64,000 nt of DNA from Methanothermobacter sp. CaT2 (GTDB lineage Archaea; Methanobacteriota; Methanobacteria; Methanobacteriales; Methanothermobacteraceae): NCBI RefSeq assembly GCF_000828575.1, contig NZ_AP011952.1, positions 1,207,001 to 1,271,000 on the forward strand, written 5' to 3'. A program made the translations under genes and the position numbers. Shown here one piece after another: positions 49,411 to 59,280 of this stretch. Positions within the stretch are counted from its first letter, which is position 1, and each line of letters opens with the position of its first letter. The notes below the pieces were generated by a model that ran no database searches, had not been told where the DNA came from, and worked only from the letters and a program-made list of their open reading frames with translations.

Positions 49411-49977
49411 TTGAACCCGGTAAGAGAAGTCGTTGATGTTTCACTTCATATTTACAGGACCGGCCTTGTATCCGGCATAGGTGGAAATGTGAGTGCAAGA
49501 ATGGGTGATAGGGTCTTCATAACCCCGACCATGGTCCCCCTGGGGGAGGTTTCACTCAGGAATGTCGTTGTGGTGGACCTCAATGGAGGGGTCATCAGGG
49601 GAGGGAGGCCATCATCTGAACTGGGACTCCACCTTGAGGTATACAGGGCACGGCCAGATGTGGGTGGAATAGTGCACACCCATTCGCCCCATGCGAGGGC
49701 TTTCTCCATTGCAGGAGTCCAGATTGAGAAGATGGAGGGATTCATGGGTCTCGGGAGGGGTTACATACCCATGGTCCCGTACCACCCGCCAGGTAGCAGA
49801 GAACTTGCAGCTGAATGTGGCAGGGTAATGGTTGATGAGGATGCTGCCATCCTGGAGAACCATGGAGTTGTATGTGCAGGTGAAGGTTTAAGGGACGCCC
49901 TTCTACTGGCGGAATTCATTGAGGAGTCTGCAAGGACCCAGTTCATAGCCGAGACCCTGAAATCCATGAAAAAATAA
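49411..49977 (+). CDS. Class II aldolase (fuculose-1-phosphate aldolase-like)
   Basis: About 188 residues. GLVSGIGGNVSARMGDRVFITP and VHTHSPHARAFS (zinc His pair) with a later His in ENHGVVCAGEG are those of class II aldolase/adducin enzymes. In methanogens the homologue is proposed to make lactaldehyde for the lactyl part of coenzyme F420; that is family knowledge, not visible here. TTG 49411 is preferred (AGGTGATAGAC upstream); GTG 49402 overlaps the signal. Confidence 0.85.
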   Translation: MNPVREVVDVSLHIYRTGLVSGIGGNVSARMGDRVFITPTMVPLGEVSLRNVVVVDLNGGVIRGGRPSSELGLHLEVYRARPDVGGIVHTHSPHARAFSIAGVQIEKMEGFMGLGRGYIPMVPYHPPGSRELAAECGRVMVDEDAAILENHGVVCAGEGLRDALLLAEFIEESARTQFIAETLKSMKK

Positions 49978-50035
49978 TCAGCGCTTAAGTGCACAGCCAG
50001 AACCCTCAAAAAATCCGGAAAAAAGATATCATCAC

Positions 50036-50060
50036 TTAAAAATAGTAAAACTATTTTTAA
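50036..50060. terminator. Bidirectional hairpin terminator
   Basis: TTAAAAATAGT / AAA / ACTATTTTTAA is a perfect 11-base inverted repeat with a 3-base loop, between the convergent aldolase and UPF0147 genes. Both strands end in a T-run, so it can stop transcription from either side. Confidence 0.65.
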
Positions 50061-50096
50061 CCTCTGGAAAACCCTGAAAAATTCAGAAACAGTTTT

Positions 50097-50351
50097 TTAT
50101 TCCCTTATGGATTCAAGTTCGCTGAGTATCTCCCAGACCAGCGTCCTCGCATGTATGGGTATGTTGGGGTCGTTGCTTATCTCATCCAGTATGGATATAA
50201 CTGTACTGGCCCTGACGGTGCTGTCCTCATCAGGGTTATTCAGAATTTCGTTTGATTCCTCTGCAGCTCTTCTAATGTTCCTGGGGACGCTGTTGTCTTC
50301 CATAATGTGCCTTAAAATTTCAGAAACGCGATTGAATGTTTCGTTACTCAT
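50097..50351 (-). CDS. UPF0147 family protein
   Basis: 84 residues, all-helical: [16 protein letters not shown], then [17 protein letters not shown] and [21 protein letters not shown] (in parts). This is the archaeal UPF0147 family, small and acidic, function unknown. ATG 50351 follows GGGAGGACTCAAT; the longer frame to 50405 lacks a signal. Downstream of cbiG on the same strand with a 74-base gap. Confidence 0.88.
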   Translation of the reverse strand: MSNETFNRVSEILRHIMEDNSVPRNIRRAAEESNEILNNPDEDSTVRASTVISILDEISNDPNIPIHARTLVWEILSELESIRE

Positions 50352-50425
50352 ATTGAGTCCTCCCTGCTGAATTCTTGAAGAATACAGAATAATGTTTATA
50401 TTCAATCTGGTTTATATCATCTGGG

Positions 50426-51415
50426 TTAAAAAGCTTTTGGTGTCCCTGAAACTGCAAGTGCAGCTGTAACTCCAGAGGACTTTGTTTTTCTTATTACAAG
50501 TTTTGAATCCTTACCTGCACTGCTGAGGGCTGCTGCTTCACATACACTTCCCACACCAAACTTTTCATAGACGAAATCAGAAAATGAGAGAGTATTCTGG
50601 GATCTGAGTTCCTGGGGCCCTATGAATTCAAGGGGGACTCCTAGGAGCCTGGCAGCCTCCCTGATACCATCCTCATCCCTTTTCATGTAGCCTGTTGCAA
50701 TGGCATCAAGCCGTTCGGGGGGTATCTTCAGCAGTTTCAGGGTTTCCCTGATGAGACCGATTACTCTATCTGATTCAACCCCCCTCCTTGTCCCTATCCC
50801 CATTGAAAGCTTGAGGGGTGCAAGCCTCATGACCCTTGAGTTGCAGTGGGCCCTCACAACCTCGTCCCCCTCCGGGACATAGGTGTAGGTTCTGCGCATA
50901 TCATCATCAATCAGGGCCTCAAGGTCCCTGGAGGAGTGAAGTTCAACCCGGTGACCCTGGATAATTGAGGAGTTGAAGTGCCTGATAAGGTGGGGGTCAA
51001 GTATCCTGTAGAAGTACCTCGCTGCAAAGGTATCAATACCAACAAGGCCATTGACGTCTGTGGATGTTGTTATAACGGGATTAGCACCTATCAGACCTGC
51101 AAGTTTAATTGCAAAGTCATTGGCACCCCCCGCATGACCGGAAAGTAGACTTATAACATTTGACCCCTTTTCATCAACAACCAGAACCCCAGGGTCTGAT
51201 AACTTGTTATTGATCAGTGGTGCTATCTTCCTCACCATTATACCTGCAGCCATTATACCCACTATGATGTCGCTTTCAGCGAAAACATTCCCCAGATCCA
51301 TGTTCCGGTGTATGACTTCAACTGAAACAATGGTCGGATCCCGGAGGAGTTTCTCCCGCATCTCCCCTGCGAGTCTTCTGGCCCTCTCTGTTAGTGTGAG
51401 TATTGTAACTATCAT
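50426..51415 (-). CDS. cbiG: Cobalt-precorrin-5A hydrolase CbiG
   Basis: 329 residues. An N-terminal and central part (AESDIIVGIMAAGIMVRKIAPLI; SLLSGHAGGANDFA; TTSTDVNG) and a C-terminal CbiG domain (LSMGIGTRRGVESD; YEKFGVGSVCEAAAL; RKTKSSGVTAALA) are all present. It opens the ring lactone and releases acetaldehyde in anaerobic cobamide synthesis. ATG 51415 overlaps the cbiB stop by 4 bases, so cbiB-cbiG are co-transcribed. Confidence 0.93.
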   Translation of the reverse strand: MIVTILTLTERARRLAGEMREKLLRDPTIVSVEVIHRNMDLGNVFAESDIIVGIMAAGIMVRKIAPLINNKLSDPGVLVVDEKGSNVISLLSGHAGGANDFAIKLAGLIGANPVITTSTDVNGLVGIDTFAARYFYRILDPHLIRHFNSSIIQGHRVELHSSRDLEALIDDDMRRTYTYVPEGDEVVRAHCNSRVMRLAPLKLSMGIGTRRGVESDRVIGLIRETLKLLKIPPERLDAIATGYMKRDEDGIREAARLLGVPLEFIGPQELRSQNTLSFSDFVYEKFGVGSVCEAAALSSAGKDSKLVIRKTKSSGVTAALAVSGTPKAF

Positions 51416-52305
51416 GGTATCACCAGCATTACCCCTGCTGCAGCTGCCGTGAACAGTATCAGGGTCAGTGAACTCAGCTTCACGGCCTCAAGAAGTTTTT
51501 CATTGTCCAGTCCATCACAGGGATCCCCAAGGACGTACACGCCCGGCTTTTCCAGCTGAACAGAAAGGGCCCCTGCCGCTGCAGCCATGGTGAAACCTGA
51601 ATTGGGGCTTGGAGTACGCCGGGCATCCCTCAAGAGAATCCTGAAGGATCCCCTCCAGTTCATACCGAGTAGGAGGGCTGCAGGGACCATCAGGACTCCG
51701 GTGATTCTTGATGGGATGTAGTTGAGTATATCATCCAGCCTTGCAGGGAACCACCCTATGTATCTGTTCTCGCTGTCAAGGTAGCCCACCATAGCATCAA
51801 GTGTATTGACCACCCGGTAGAGGAAGGCCCCTGGAAGGCCTAGGAGGATGAAATAGAAGATGGGGGCTGTCACTGAATCCGTGATGTTTTCTGTGAGTGT
51901 CTCAATCGCCGCTGAAGTTATCTGTTCATCTGAGAGGGAAGTGGTGTCCCTGCTGACGAGCATTGAAAGTTTCTTCCTGGCATCTTCAATGTCCTCCTTG
52001 AGGGATCCTCCAACATCCAGGGCAGATGTTACAAGCATCCTTATGGATATCACCGCTGAAAGTAAGATGGAGGATATGATGAGATTCAGGGGGTCTTGAA
52101 GATGGTTGATAAGGAACAGGGGGAGTGTGAAGGGCGCTGCAACTGCAATGGTGAGTATTATGCCGGATATACGGCTGTTTCCAAGGATGTTCCGCATCCA
52201 TTCCACTGCTGACCCCATCCAGACCACCGGATGAAGCCGGTGTGGTGGTTCCCCAATGAGTAAGTCAAGGATTACAGCAAGCAGGAGGACTGAAACTTCA
52301 TTCAT
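51412..52305 (-). CDS. cbiB: Adenosylcobinamide-phosphate synthase CbiB
   Basis: 297 residues from ATG 52305 (MNEVSVLLLAVILDLLIGEP), which follows GAGGAGTAC. Multi-span membrane protein with the family blocks GEPPHRLHPVVWMG, ALETL-like IAAIETLTENITDSVTAPIFY (in parts) and NTLDAMVGY. It joins aminopropanol or its phosphate to cobyric acid. The same frame stays open to 52692, but that part is antisense to the DUF2299 gene and is not CbiB-like. Followed by cbiG. Confidence 0.93.
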   Translation of the reverse strand: MNEVSVLLLAVILDLLIGEPPHRLHPVVWMGSAVEWMRNILGNSRISGIILTIAVAAPFTLPLFLINHLQDPLNLIISSILLSAVISIRMLVTSALDVGGSLKEDIEDARKKLSMLVSRDTTSLSDEQITSAAIETLTENITDSVTAPIFYFILLGLPGAFLYRVVNTLDAMVGYLDSENRYIGWFPARLDDILNYIPSRITGVLMVPAALLLGMNWRGSFRILLRDARRTPSPNSGFTMAAAAGALSVQLEKPGVYVLGDPCDGLDNEKLLEAVKLSSLTLILFTAAAAGVMLVIP

Positions 52306-52401
52306 GTACTCCTCTTTTAACTGTGCTCTGTTATATATCTGAGACATGTAATAATTTTTATCTATATATTCATGAAGGGAGATAGTTATAGCCGTGATAA
52401 C

Positions 52402-52869
52402 ATGTCCCAAGAAATGATCAAGAAATGGCTTGATGAAGAGGGGTTCCTCCGCATGGAGGTTCCTGACGAAAACGCCAGATTTCACTATGTTGTGAACTAC
52501 CCTGAGGATCACGTTATCGATATAATCCAGCCCGCCGGAAAGGATGACATGATTCTCATAGCCTGCGCAACCAGTGTCAGTCCAGAGCACCAGGCAGGGA
52601 TCCGGGCACTCAGCATGGAGAAGAGGACTGAGTTCATATGGAAGGTCAGATTCACGCTTAACCGGTTCGGGGTTGATTTCCAGCTCGACCATCCAGAAAA
52701 CGTCCTTAACAGTTACCTCGTGACAGATGAAATATTCTTCGACGGCCTTTCAAAGGACAGATTGATTTCAAGTATAAAAAATGTCTTCAGGGCAAAACTT
52801 CAGGTCATGTGGATGATACAGGAACGTTTCGGTGAGGAAAGACCAGAACATGATAGCATGTATGTCTAG
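52402..52869 (+). CDS. DUF2299 family protein
   Basis: About 155 residues, cytosolic, conserved in methanogens as DUF2299; function unknown. Distinct stretches are MIKKWLDEEGFLRMEVPDE, VIDIIQPAGKDDMILIACAT and LNRFGVDFQLDHP. ATG 52402 has GTGATAAC before it, the same geometry as other genes here, and a TATA at 52363-52369 would start RNA just upstream; ATG 52372 is the alternative. It is the last gene before the origin boxes and divergent from cbiB. Confidence 0.75.
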   Translation: MSQEMIKKWLDEEGFLRMEVPDENARFHYVVNYPEDHVIDIIQPAGKDDMILIACATSVSPEHQAGIRALSMEKRTEFIWKVRFTLNRFGVDFQLDHPENVLNSYLVTDEIFFDGLSKDRLISSIKNVFRAKLQVMWMIQERFGEERPEHDSMYV

Positions 52870-52878
52870 GGGAGGTCC

Positions 52879-53149
52879 GGTTCAACTGTAAGGACTCCCT
52901 GTAACCATTTTTCATATGTGGGGGATGGTTTTCAACTGTAAAATCATTTGGGTTTCCTGTTTCTCTGGGTGTGGGTCAATGGTTTCAAGTGTAAAGTTTT
53001 TTCTCTCGTTTAGTTGCCCAGGTGAGAGAGGTCAATTTCAACTGTAACCAGCGAAACTTTATTCAGGATTGAGAGAGAGAGGTCAATTTCAACTGTAACT
53101 TTATTATTAAAAATTTGTTTAAAATAGTGACATCAGGTTCAACTGTAAA
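52879..53149 (-). repeat. Left arm of origin boxes (six copies, minus-oriented)
   Basis: Copies at 52879-52892, 52930-52942, 52983-52995, 53036-53048, 53087-53099 and 53137-53149. Five read TTCAACTGTAA on the plus strand (TTACAGTTGAA on minus); the one at 52983 reads TTTCAAGTGTAAA, matching the right-arm form. Spacing is regular, near 50-53 bases. Copies four and five share a flank GAGAGAGGTCAA. Confidence 0.9.
53101..53130. other. AT-rich stretch in the origin, possible unwinding element
   Basis: Between left boxes five and six, about 26 of 30 bases are A or T. Further AT-rich DNA lies at 53442-53510, next to the last right box. Either could be the duplex unwinding element. Confidence 0.45.
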
Positions 53150-53200
53150 GGTTCTTTCCTAGTTCAGCCTGGTTTACAGAGCGAAAAACAAAAACCCCAA

Positions 53201-53520
53201 ATACACTTGAAATGAATGTCTCAAAAAATCGAGATCAATTAATACTAAGTTACACTTGAAATGAATGTCTCCCTTACAGGTCACCAGAATCATGGCCAGA
53301 TTACACTTGAAATGAATGTCTCACACATCTCCCACTGAATCAGAGAAATGGTTGAGGAACAGCAGGATTTTTACACTTGAAATTCATCTCTCATGAGTTC
53401 CCATCGAGGATGCAGATGGTTACACTTGAAATGGATGTCCCACATACGTTATTATAAATCAAGCTGGTTTTAATAAAAACTTTTATCTAATAGTTGGAAT
53501 AAGAAAATTTACACTTGAAA
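53201..53520 (+). repeat. Right arm of origin boxes (six copies, plus-oriented)
   Basis: Copies start at 53201, 53250, 53301, 53370, 53420 and 53508, core TTACACTTGAAA (first copy ATACACTTGAAA). The first three continue with TGAATGTCTC, the fourth with TTCATCTCTC, the fifth with TGGATGTCCC, and the sixth has no such extension. Spacing is about 50, 50, 69, 50 and 88 bases. Not a CRISPR: units are too short and degenerate. Confidence 0.9.
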
Positions 53521-53666
53521 TCTACCACACTCCCACATCAGGGGATGGTAGTACGGGGCGCTGCCAGCTGAAAAGGTCATCCTGAATTTCACTGTATCCA
53601 GATTTTAGGGCCTTTATTGATAATTTGATGCAGCAGTTTTCTCTAAAAATTAGTTGAAGTGGTACC

Positions 53667-54815
53667 ATGAACATTTTTGATGAGATAGGGGACAAAGAAT
53701 CTGTTTTTAAGGATAAGAAATATCTTGATCACAGGTTCCTTCCTGACAGATTACCTCACAGGGAGGAGCAGATACGATCAATAGCCAAGTACTGGGTTGA
53801 GGCCCTCAATGGAGTGACACCTCCAGACATTACAATCTATGGTAAAACAGGTACAGGGAAAACTGCCGTTGCAAAATTTGCCATGAAACAGCTGAAGGAG
53901 GCATCAAAGGACTGTGACGTGAATATAAGGACTGAATACATCCGCTGCACAGATTACACAACAGAGTACCAGGTCATAGCAAGATTATGCCAGCAGCTCG
54001 GTCGTGATGTCCCCTACCGTGGCTGGACAAAGGCTGAAATCGTGAACACCTTCAGGAACATGTTCAAGAAAAACGCCTTTGGCCAGGACATGATACTCAT
54101 GGTCGTACTTGATGAAATAGACATACTCCTCAGAAATGATGGAGATGGACTCCTGTACACCCTTACAAGGACAGATAATGTCTCCATTTTATCCATAAGT
54201 AACTACGTGGAATTCAAGAAATTCATAAAACCCAGGGTCAGGAGCAGCCTCAGAGACAGGGAGATAGTTTTCCCACCCTATGGGGCCCAGCAGCTTGTTG
54301 ATATCCTTGAGGAGAGGTCAAAGATGTCCTTCAAGGAGGGTGCCCTTGATGATGATGTCATACCCCTATGCGCAGCTCTGGCAGCCAAGGAGGAGGGTGA
54401 TGCAAGGTACGCCCTGGACCTCCTCAGGACAGCAGGTGAAATTGCCGATGAAAGGGACTCAGATAAAGTCCTGGGGGACTTTGTGAGGGAGGCCAAGGAC
54501 TACATAGAACACAACAAGATCACGGACATAATACTGACACTACCGAGCCAGCAGCAGAGGGTGCTTGAGGCCATACTCTACCTCACAAAGAGGAAGGAGG
54601 AAATAACCTCCGGAAGGCTTTATGAAGTCTACAAGGAAATAGCAAAGGGGGACTCTGTTTCCTACAGGAGGATATTTGACTTCATAAACGAGCTTGAAAT
54701 GCTCGGCCTGATATCCACAAATACTGTTTCACGGGGAAGGGGAAAGGGACGTACAAATATCATAGACCTGCAGTGCGAAACTTCCCTCCTGGAGGACTCA
54801 CTCTGGGGTGTTTAA
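53667..54815 (+). CDS. cdc6: Orc1/Cdc6 replication initiator
   Basis: 382 residues. AAA+ ATPase: Walker [13 protein letters not shown] (about residue 56), Walker [12 protein letters not shown], sensor-1 region SISNYVEF, and sensor-2 near [17 protein letters not shown] winged helix at the C-terminus ([33 protein letters not shown]) binds the origin boxes. It lies immediately next to twelve such boxes, the usual archaeal origin arrangement. ATG 53667 follows AAGTGGTACC. Confidence 0.97.
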   Translation: MNIFDEIGDKESVFKDKKYLDHRFLPDRLPHREEQIRSIAKYWVEALNGVTPPDITIYGKTGTGKTAVAKFAMKQLKEASKDCDVNIRTEYIRCTDYTTEYQVIARLCQQLGRDVPYRGWTKAEIVNTFRNMFKKNAFGQDMILMVVLDEIDILLRNDGDGLLYTLTRTDNVSILSISNYVEFKKFIKPRVRSSLRDREIVFPPYGAQQLVDILEERSKMSFKEGALDDDVIPLCAALAAKEEGDARYALDLLRTAGEIADERDSDKVLGDFVREAKDYIEHNKITDIILTLPSQQQRVLEAILYLTKRKEEITSGRLYEVYKEIAKGDSVSYRRIFDFINELEMLGLISTNTVSRGRGKGRTNIIDLQCETSLLEDSLWGV

Positions 54816-54818
54816 AGC

Positions 54819-54826
54819 TTTTTTCT
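54819..54826 (+). terminator. Oligo-T terminator after cdc6
   Basis: TTTTTTCT directly after the cdc6 stop codon, 14 bases before the end of convergent pyrB. Typical archaeal T-run terminator. Confidence 0.5.
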
Positions 54827-54839
54827 AGAGCCATCCCGG

Positions 54840-55778
54840 TCAAACTATCTTCTGGTTTTCAGGTCCTCTCCTCTCACTTATCAGCAGCCTCAGGAGGGCC
54901 ATCCGGACCGGCACACCATAGAACGCCTGCCTGAAGTACATGGCCTGTGGGAGGGAATCCACCTCAGGGGATATCTCATCTATCCTTGGGAGTGGATGCA
55001 TCACAATCAGGTCCCTATCAGCCACAGTGGATCCATCTATGTGGTAGGCTCCCCTTATCCTTGAATACTCCTCAGGGTCAGGGAAACGTTCCTTCTGTAT
55101 CCTTGTAACGTAGAGGACATCCACCTCATCTATGACATCATCAAGCCTTTCTGTCTCTTTAACTTCAACACCAGCCCCCCTCAGGTCATGTATGATGTTA
55201 TCAGGCATTCTGAGGACGGGTGGTGATACGAAGCTCATACTGGCACCGAAAACAGCCAGGGCATAGGCCAGTGAGTGGACAGTCCTCCCGTACTTGAGGT
55301 CACCAACCAGTGCAACCCTCAGGGAACCTATCCTCCCGAAGAACCTCTTCATGGTATAGAGGTCCAGGAGGGTCTGTGTTGGGTGCTGCCCGGCACCATC
55401 CCCTGCATTTATCACTGGAACATCCACAACATCTGATATGTAACGTGCTGCACCCTCCAGGTTGTGCCTTATAACTATGGCGTCGGAATAGGCTGAAAGC
55501 ATCATGGCGGTGTCAGCCAGGCTCTCACCCTTAACGGCAGATGTCGCCCCTGTATCTGCAAATCCAACAACGTCCCCTCCCAGACGCTTCATGGCAGTTT
55601 CAAAGGATAAGCGTGTCCTTGTGGATGGCTCATAGAACATCATGCCAAGTATCTTTCCTCTGAGGGCGCTGGAGGATTTTTCTCCCGATGCAAATGGCTC
55701 CATCTTCTCGGCTTCCCTGAGGATAAAGTCGATATCCTCCCTCTTAAAATCCTTTATTGAGATAACGTTTTCAAACAT
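54840..55778 (-). CDS. pyrB: Aspartate carbamoyltransferase catalytic subunit
   Basis: 312 residues, full length. [13 protein letters not shown] binds carbamoyl phosphate, [17 protein letters not shown] and HPLPRIDEI are further active-site blocks, and [13 protein letters not shown] the aspartate-domain start. Second... the committed step of pyrimidine synthesis, making carbamoyl-aspartate. The regulatory subunit PyrI is not in the window. ATG 55778 follows GGGGTACTG. Downstream of trmI on the same strand with a 38-base gap. Confidence 0.96.
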   Translation of the reverse strand: MFENVISIKDFKREDIDFILREAEKMEPFASGEKSSSALRGKILGMMFYEPSTRTRLSFETAMKRLGGDVVGFADTGATSAVKGESLADTAMMLSAYSDAIVIRHNLEGAARYISDVVDVPVINAGDGAGQHPTQTLLDLYTMKRFFGRIGSLRVALVGDLKYGRTVHSLAYALAVFGASMSFVSPPVLRMPDNIIHDLRGAGVEVKETERLDDVIDEVDVLYVTRIQKERFPDPEEYSRIRGAYHIDGSTVADRDLIVMHPLPRIDEISPEVDSLPQAMYFRQAFYGVPVRMALLRLLISERRGPENQKIV

Positions 55779-55816
55779 CAGTACCCCTTCCAGATTTTCA
55801 TGTATAACCCTATTCC

Positions 55817-56548
55817 TTAAATCTTTCTCATGAAGGTGAGATACCCTGTATGGCCGACCATCCTTGTTCTGGGCCTTGTACCCTGCTTTCTGACCTCTAT
55901 TTCACGTTCAATGGTTTCAAATGTCCTTATATCTGCAAATCCAACCTTCGACCCTATCCTGTGTATCAGCTTCACCTGTTCAATGTAGGGGTTGTAGAAG
56001 ACTCCCCACCCACCTCTCAGGAGGGAATCATGGACATCCTCCATCAGCTCCCAGGGCCTGGGCAGATCAAGGAAAACCAGGTCGAGGTCCTCCTCCTCTA
56101 TACCCTCCTTTATATCCCTGTTCTTGACCTCCACGTTTTTGAATCCAAAGGCTGCAATGTTCTTCTCTGCTATCTCAGCAAAGTCCTCACGTATTTCATA
56201 GGTTGTGACGTGCCCTGATTCTCCCACCAGATTGGCAAGGTACATTGCAACTGTACCCGCACCGGTACCCGCATCAACAACCCTTGAACCTTCAACTATC
56301 CCTGTATATGCACATATCATTCCTATGTCCTTGGGAAGGAGTATTGAACACCTCCTCTCCATGAGTTCAAGGTAATCTGAGAGTCCGGGTTTAAGGACGT
56401 AAATCTCCCTGCCAAGGTGGGTTTTGAGGACATCCCCGGGCCCGGAATCCTCCAGGTTTTCTGCTTTGATGATCCCCATGTCACTCTGAAAGTCCTCTCC
56501 TTCTTCCAGGAGATATTTTTTACCTCTCTCATCCATAAGTATGCGCAA
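55817..56548 (-). CDS. trmI: tRNA (adenine-N1) methyltransferase TrmI
   Basis: About 243 residues. An N-terminal beta domain is followed by a Rossmann methylase: [30 protein letters not shown] (in parts) is the SAM site and [15 protein letters not shown] the catalytic Asp-Leu-Pro-x-Pro motif. The archaeal enzyme methylates A57/A58 of the tRNA T loop. TTG 56548 is preferred (AAGGTGATTGGAC upstream). It begins 12 bases after the hef stop, so hef-trmI are one message. Confidence 0.92.
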   Translation of the reverse strand: MRILMDERGKKYLLEEGEDFQSDMGIIKAENLEDSGPGDVLKTHLGREIYVLKPGLSDYLELMERRCSILLPKDIGMICAYTGIVEGSRVVDAGTGAGTVAMYLANLVGESGHVTTYEIREDFAEIAEKNIAAFGFKNVEVKNRDIKEGIEEEDLDLVFLDLPRPWELMEDVHDSLLRGGWGVFYNPYIEQVKLIHRIGSKVGFADIRTFETIEREIEVRKQGTRPRTRMVGHTGYLTFMRKI

Positions 56549-56559
56549 GTCCAATCACC

Positions 56560-58776
56560 TTACTCCTTGAATTTATATGCGGCTTCATCGGGTCCCTTAA
56601 ATTCTGCCTCAATGACCCTCCTGATTTCCGAAGCCCTCTTTGCACCTATACCCTCCACGCTACGGAGTTCCTTCTCTGAGGCGTTCATAACACCTTCAAC
56701 TGATCCGAAGGCTTCCAGGAGCCTTTCAGCGTACTTTGAACCGATATTTGGCAGGGATTCCACGATGAAGAGCTGCTTCTCCCTGAGGGTCAGGGGCTTC
56801 TTATCCGTGCGAACACGCATATCAGGCCTGCCTTCCCTCTGTTCCCTTATGGCTATCCTCCTTATCATTGCAGCGGTATCCTCGGCTGACCTCGTGGGGA
56901 TTACGGGTATTCCAAAGTCCACAGCAACAGCTGCAAGGGCACCCCTCACGGCGTCCGGGTTTATGAATCCTGAATAGAGGTCATCCCCCTCTATGATCAT
57001 AACAGGCCTTTTGAAGTTTTTGACCATCTCCCTTGCCTGTTTATACAGTCTTTTATCTATAATTGAACCAATAAAGTCCTGTGTTGTCTTCCTCTCAATT
57101 ATGGTATCCTCGCTTATCTGATAGTCACCAACTGCAAGGGGTTTGAGTTCAAAATCCACTCCTATCTTTTTGAGTTCCCTGAGGACCCTTGAGTTGACCT
57201 CCCGGGAATCAGCATAGATGAAGGGTCCCTCCCCTGAGGGTTCCATTATGGGGTTAACCTCCACGTTAACTGACCCGCCCCTGATGTTCTCCTTCATGGA
57301 TCTCTCCTTCCTGATACTTGAGTAGTAGTATGCCTCGTCGCGGGTCTTCTCTGTTATGAGGACAACCATGCGGCCCTTCCTCTTCCTCCCGGTTCTCCCA
57401 CGTCTCTGTATCATCCTTATCTCAGAGGGAACAGGTTCATACATCACCACAAGGTCCACCGAGGGGATATCTATACCTTCCTCAGCGACACTGGTTGATA
57501 GGAGCACGTCATGGTTCCCCATGCGAAATGATTTTATTATATCCCTCTGCTGTTTCTGGGTGAGGCCCTTCTCTCCGCTCCTGCTGTTCTGTCCATAAAA
57601 TTTAACTGCGTTGATACCTTCACGTTTGCATCTCTGGTATATCTCCTCAAGGGTGTCGCGGAACTGTGTGAACACTATTATCCTTGCTTCATCTCCTTTA
57701 AGTTCCCTTTTCAGTATCTCCATTAGCCTGTCAAGTTTAGGGTGTTCCACCCCCAACATCATGGCCCTTCTTGTGAGGTGCATGGCCCTTGTAAAGTCCG
57801 GATCTGCCAGGAGACCCTTAGCAGCCTTTGTTTTCTTCTCCTTTAGCCTGAGAAGGTACTGGTGGAGTGGCCTTATGCCCTGTGTTTCAAGGAGTTCAAG
57901 GGCGTGTTCCACGTTTATACATGATGCAAGGAGTGATATGGCCCTGTAGCATGCCCTTGGAGGGCTCGTTGATCGCGCTATCCTGTTCTGGACACGGCCC
58001 CTTGCCTTCAGAAGGTCCTTCTTACCCACACTGATGGTGTCTATAACACCGAGGTTTTTAAGCATCTTCAAGCGATTTTTAAGGACCTTCCTCAGCAGTT
58101 CCCTTATATCCTCAAGCTCCGGTGTCATCCTGACCTTTACCCATTCTATTTTTATGGGCTTGAGGTAGGGGCGCACATCAGGGTCCCCCTCTGTTTTCAC
58201 CACAACCTCATTCATGAAGAGGTTCTCACAGACAGTTTTTATCTTATCCTCATCTGCACCCGGAGACGCTGTGAGTCCCAGTATGAGGGGGTGCCTGGCG
58301 TTCTGTATATAATTTGACGCAAGGAAGACGTATGAGTATGATCCAACTGCGCGGTGGCATTCATCGAATACAATGAGTGAGACGTCCCTGAGGTCGTATC
58401 TTCCAGCCAGGATGTCTGATTCAACTGTCTGGGGCGTGGCGGATATTATCTGGGATTTAATCCACCTTTCTTTTCTCTCTTCAGGTTTTATGCTACCTGT
58501 AAGGGATGTGCAGCTTGCAAGCATGAACTCCCTGAAGCTCTCCTCATGCTGTATGGCCAGGGGTTTGCTGGGTGATAGGATGAGTACCTTTGAGCCCCTG
58601 TATTTCCTGAGTCTCTCTGCAGCCACAAGGACAGCCACAACCGTCTTTCCGAGGGCTGTGGGGGCGACTATCATTGAGTTGCCCTTTCTGATGACATCTG
58701 CTGCCAGCAGCTGCTGATAGGTCCTTGCCTCTATTTTCTCTGGCTTTATGAGGGGGTGCTCTATGTACCTTGCCAT
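56560..58776 (-). CDS. hef: Hef helicase/nuclease
   Basis: 738 residues. Superfamily-2 helicase (P-loop [16 protein letters not shown] box [10 protein letters not shown], motif [11 protein letters not shown]) joined to an XPF-type nuclease ([19 protein letters not shown]; the ERK motif is at about 567) and C-terminal helix-hairpin-helices ([31 protein letters not shown]). Hef processes stalled forks and is related to FANCM. Gene order with trmI and pyrB on the minus strand, pointing toward the origin. ATG 58776 lacks a Shine-Dalgarno. Confidence 0.96.
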   Translation of the reverse strand: MARYIEHPLIKPEKIEARTYQQLLAADVIRKGNSMIVAPTALGKTVVAVLVAAERLRKYRGSKVLILSPSKPLAIQHEESFREFMLASCTSLTGSIKPEERKERWIKSQIISATPQTVESDILAGRYDLRDVSLIVFDECHRAVGSYSYVFLASNYIQNARHPLILGLTASPGADEDKIKTVCENLFMNEVVVKTEGDPDVRPYLKPIKIEWVKVRMTPELEDIRELLRKVLKNRLKMLKNLGVIDTISVGKKDLLKARGRVQNRIARSTSPPRACYRAISLLASCINVEHALELLETQGIRPLHQYLLRLKEKKTKAAKGLLADPDFTRAMHLTRRAMMLGVEHPKLDRLMEILKRELKGDEARIIVFTQFRDTLEEIYQRCKREGINAVKFYGQNSRSGEKGLTQKQQRDIIKSFRMGNHDVLLSTSVAEEGIDIPSVDLVVMYEPVPSEIRMIQRRGRTGRKRKGRMVVLITEKTRDEAYYYSSIRKERSMKENIRGGSVNVEVNPIMEPSGEGPFIYADSREVNSRVLRELKKIGVDFELKPLAVGDYQISEDTIIERKTTQDFIGSIIDKRLYKQAREMVKNFKRPVMIIEGDDLYSGFINPDAVRGALAAVAVDFGIPVIPTRSAEDTAAMIRRIAIREQREGRPDMRVRTDKKPLTLREKQLFIVESLPNIGSKYAERLLEAFGSVEGVMNASEKELRSVEGIGAKRASEIRRVIEAEFKGPDEAAYKFKE

Positions 58777-58796
58777 GGTCTTTTATCTGGTCATCA

Positions 58797-58805
58797 ATTT
58801 ATTTA
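58797..58805 (-). promoter_or_regulatory. TATA box of leaderless hef
   Basis: Minus-strand TAAATAAAT centred about 25 bases before ATG 58776. No ribosome binding site lies between, so the message is probably leaderless. Confidence 0.4.
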
Positions 58806-58940
58806 AGGTTCAGGTTCCTTTCAGTGCTGAAAATCAGGTTACCTGAGGCTTTGGCCTTCCTAATTTGAGGTTTCAGGGATTAAAAGAAGAGTAAATGGGG
58901 TTTTATTGGGGATGATGCGTGTTCAACCGGTCTAAAAGAT

Positions 58941-59270
58941 TTAAGGGAGGTTAAGTGGGACTGAGGCAGCTGCGAGCACCGCAGCAACGGTGACTGTGCT
59001 CAGATGGCAGGCGTAGAGTGGAGCTGTCTGGAAGCTGTCCCTCAGAACCGGGAGGAACTGTGTGTAGGCTGAAATCCCTGTGAGGATCTGCAGAGCCACT
59101 GCAATGTAGTTCAGGGTTACATTGCCAGACATGATATTTGCTGCCGTTGCAATGAGGGCCAGGATAAGGACTCCGAAGTGTGGCGCCATCCTCATCCCCA
59201 TTATACGGAAGGTTATGAAACCTGATGAGATTCCTGCAAAGAGGAGTGCGAATATAATGACCTGATACAT
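58941..59270 (-). CDS. Small multi-span membrane protein
   Basis: 109 residues, about four membrane helices (YQVIIFALLFAGISSGF; HFGVLILALIATAANI; NYIAVALQILTGISAY; LSTVTVAAVLAAASVP) with short loops. No known motif recognised. ATG 59270 follows AGGTGATGAA, 10 bases after the TusA-DsrE stop, so it belongs to that run and may be a membrane partner. Function unknown. Confidence 0.7.
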   Translation of the reverse strand: MYQVIIFALLFAGISSGFITFRIMGMRMAPHFGVLILALIATAANIMSGNVTLNYIAVALQILTGISAYTQFLPVLRDSFQTAPLYACHLSTVTVAAVLAAASVPLNLP

Positions 59271-59280
59271 TTCATCACCT

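Larger units (their letters stand above)
52879..53520. other. oriC: Chromosomal replication origin region (oriC)
   Basis: The 797-base gap 52870-53666 before cdc6 holds twelve copies of a 12-13-base box with core TTACASTTGAA (S = G or C). Six face left (52879-53149) and six face right (53201-53520), converging on AT-rich DNA. Short ORB-like boxes TTTACACTTGAAA bound by Orc1/Cdc6 are known upstream of cdc6-1 in M. thermautotrophicus, so this is almost surely that origin. Boxes may also control cdc6 itself. Confidence 0.92.

Noticed and set aside
52306-52692. N-terminal extension of cbiB of about 129 residues
   Set aside because: It is antisense to the DUF2299 gene and unlike CbiB; ATG 52305 has a good ribosome binding site and begins like the family.
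53201-53520. Regular repeats that could be taken for a CRISPR array
   Set aside because: Units are 12-22 bases, degenerate, unevenly spaced and present in two orientations, with no cas genes; position before cdc6 identifies them as origin boxes.
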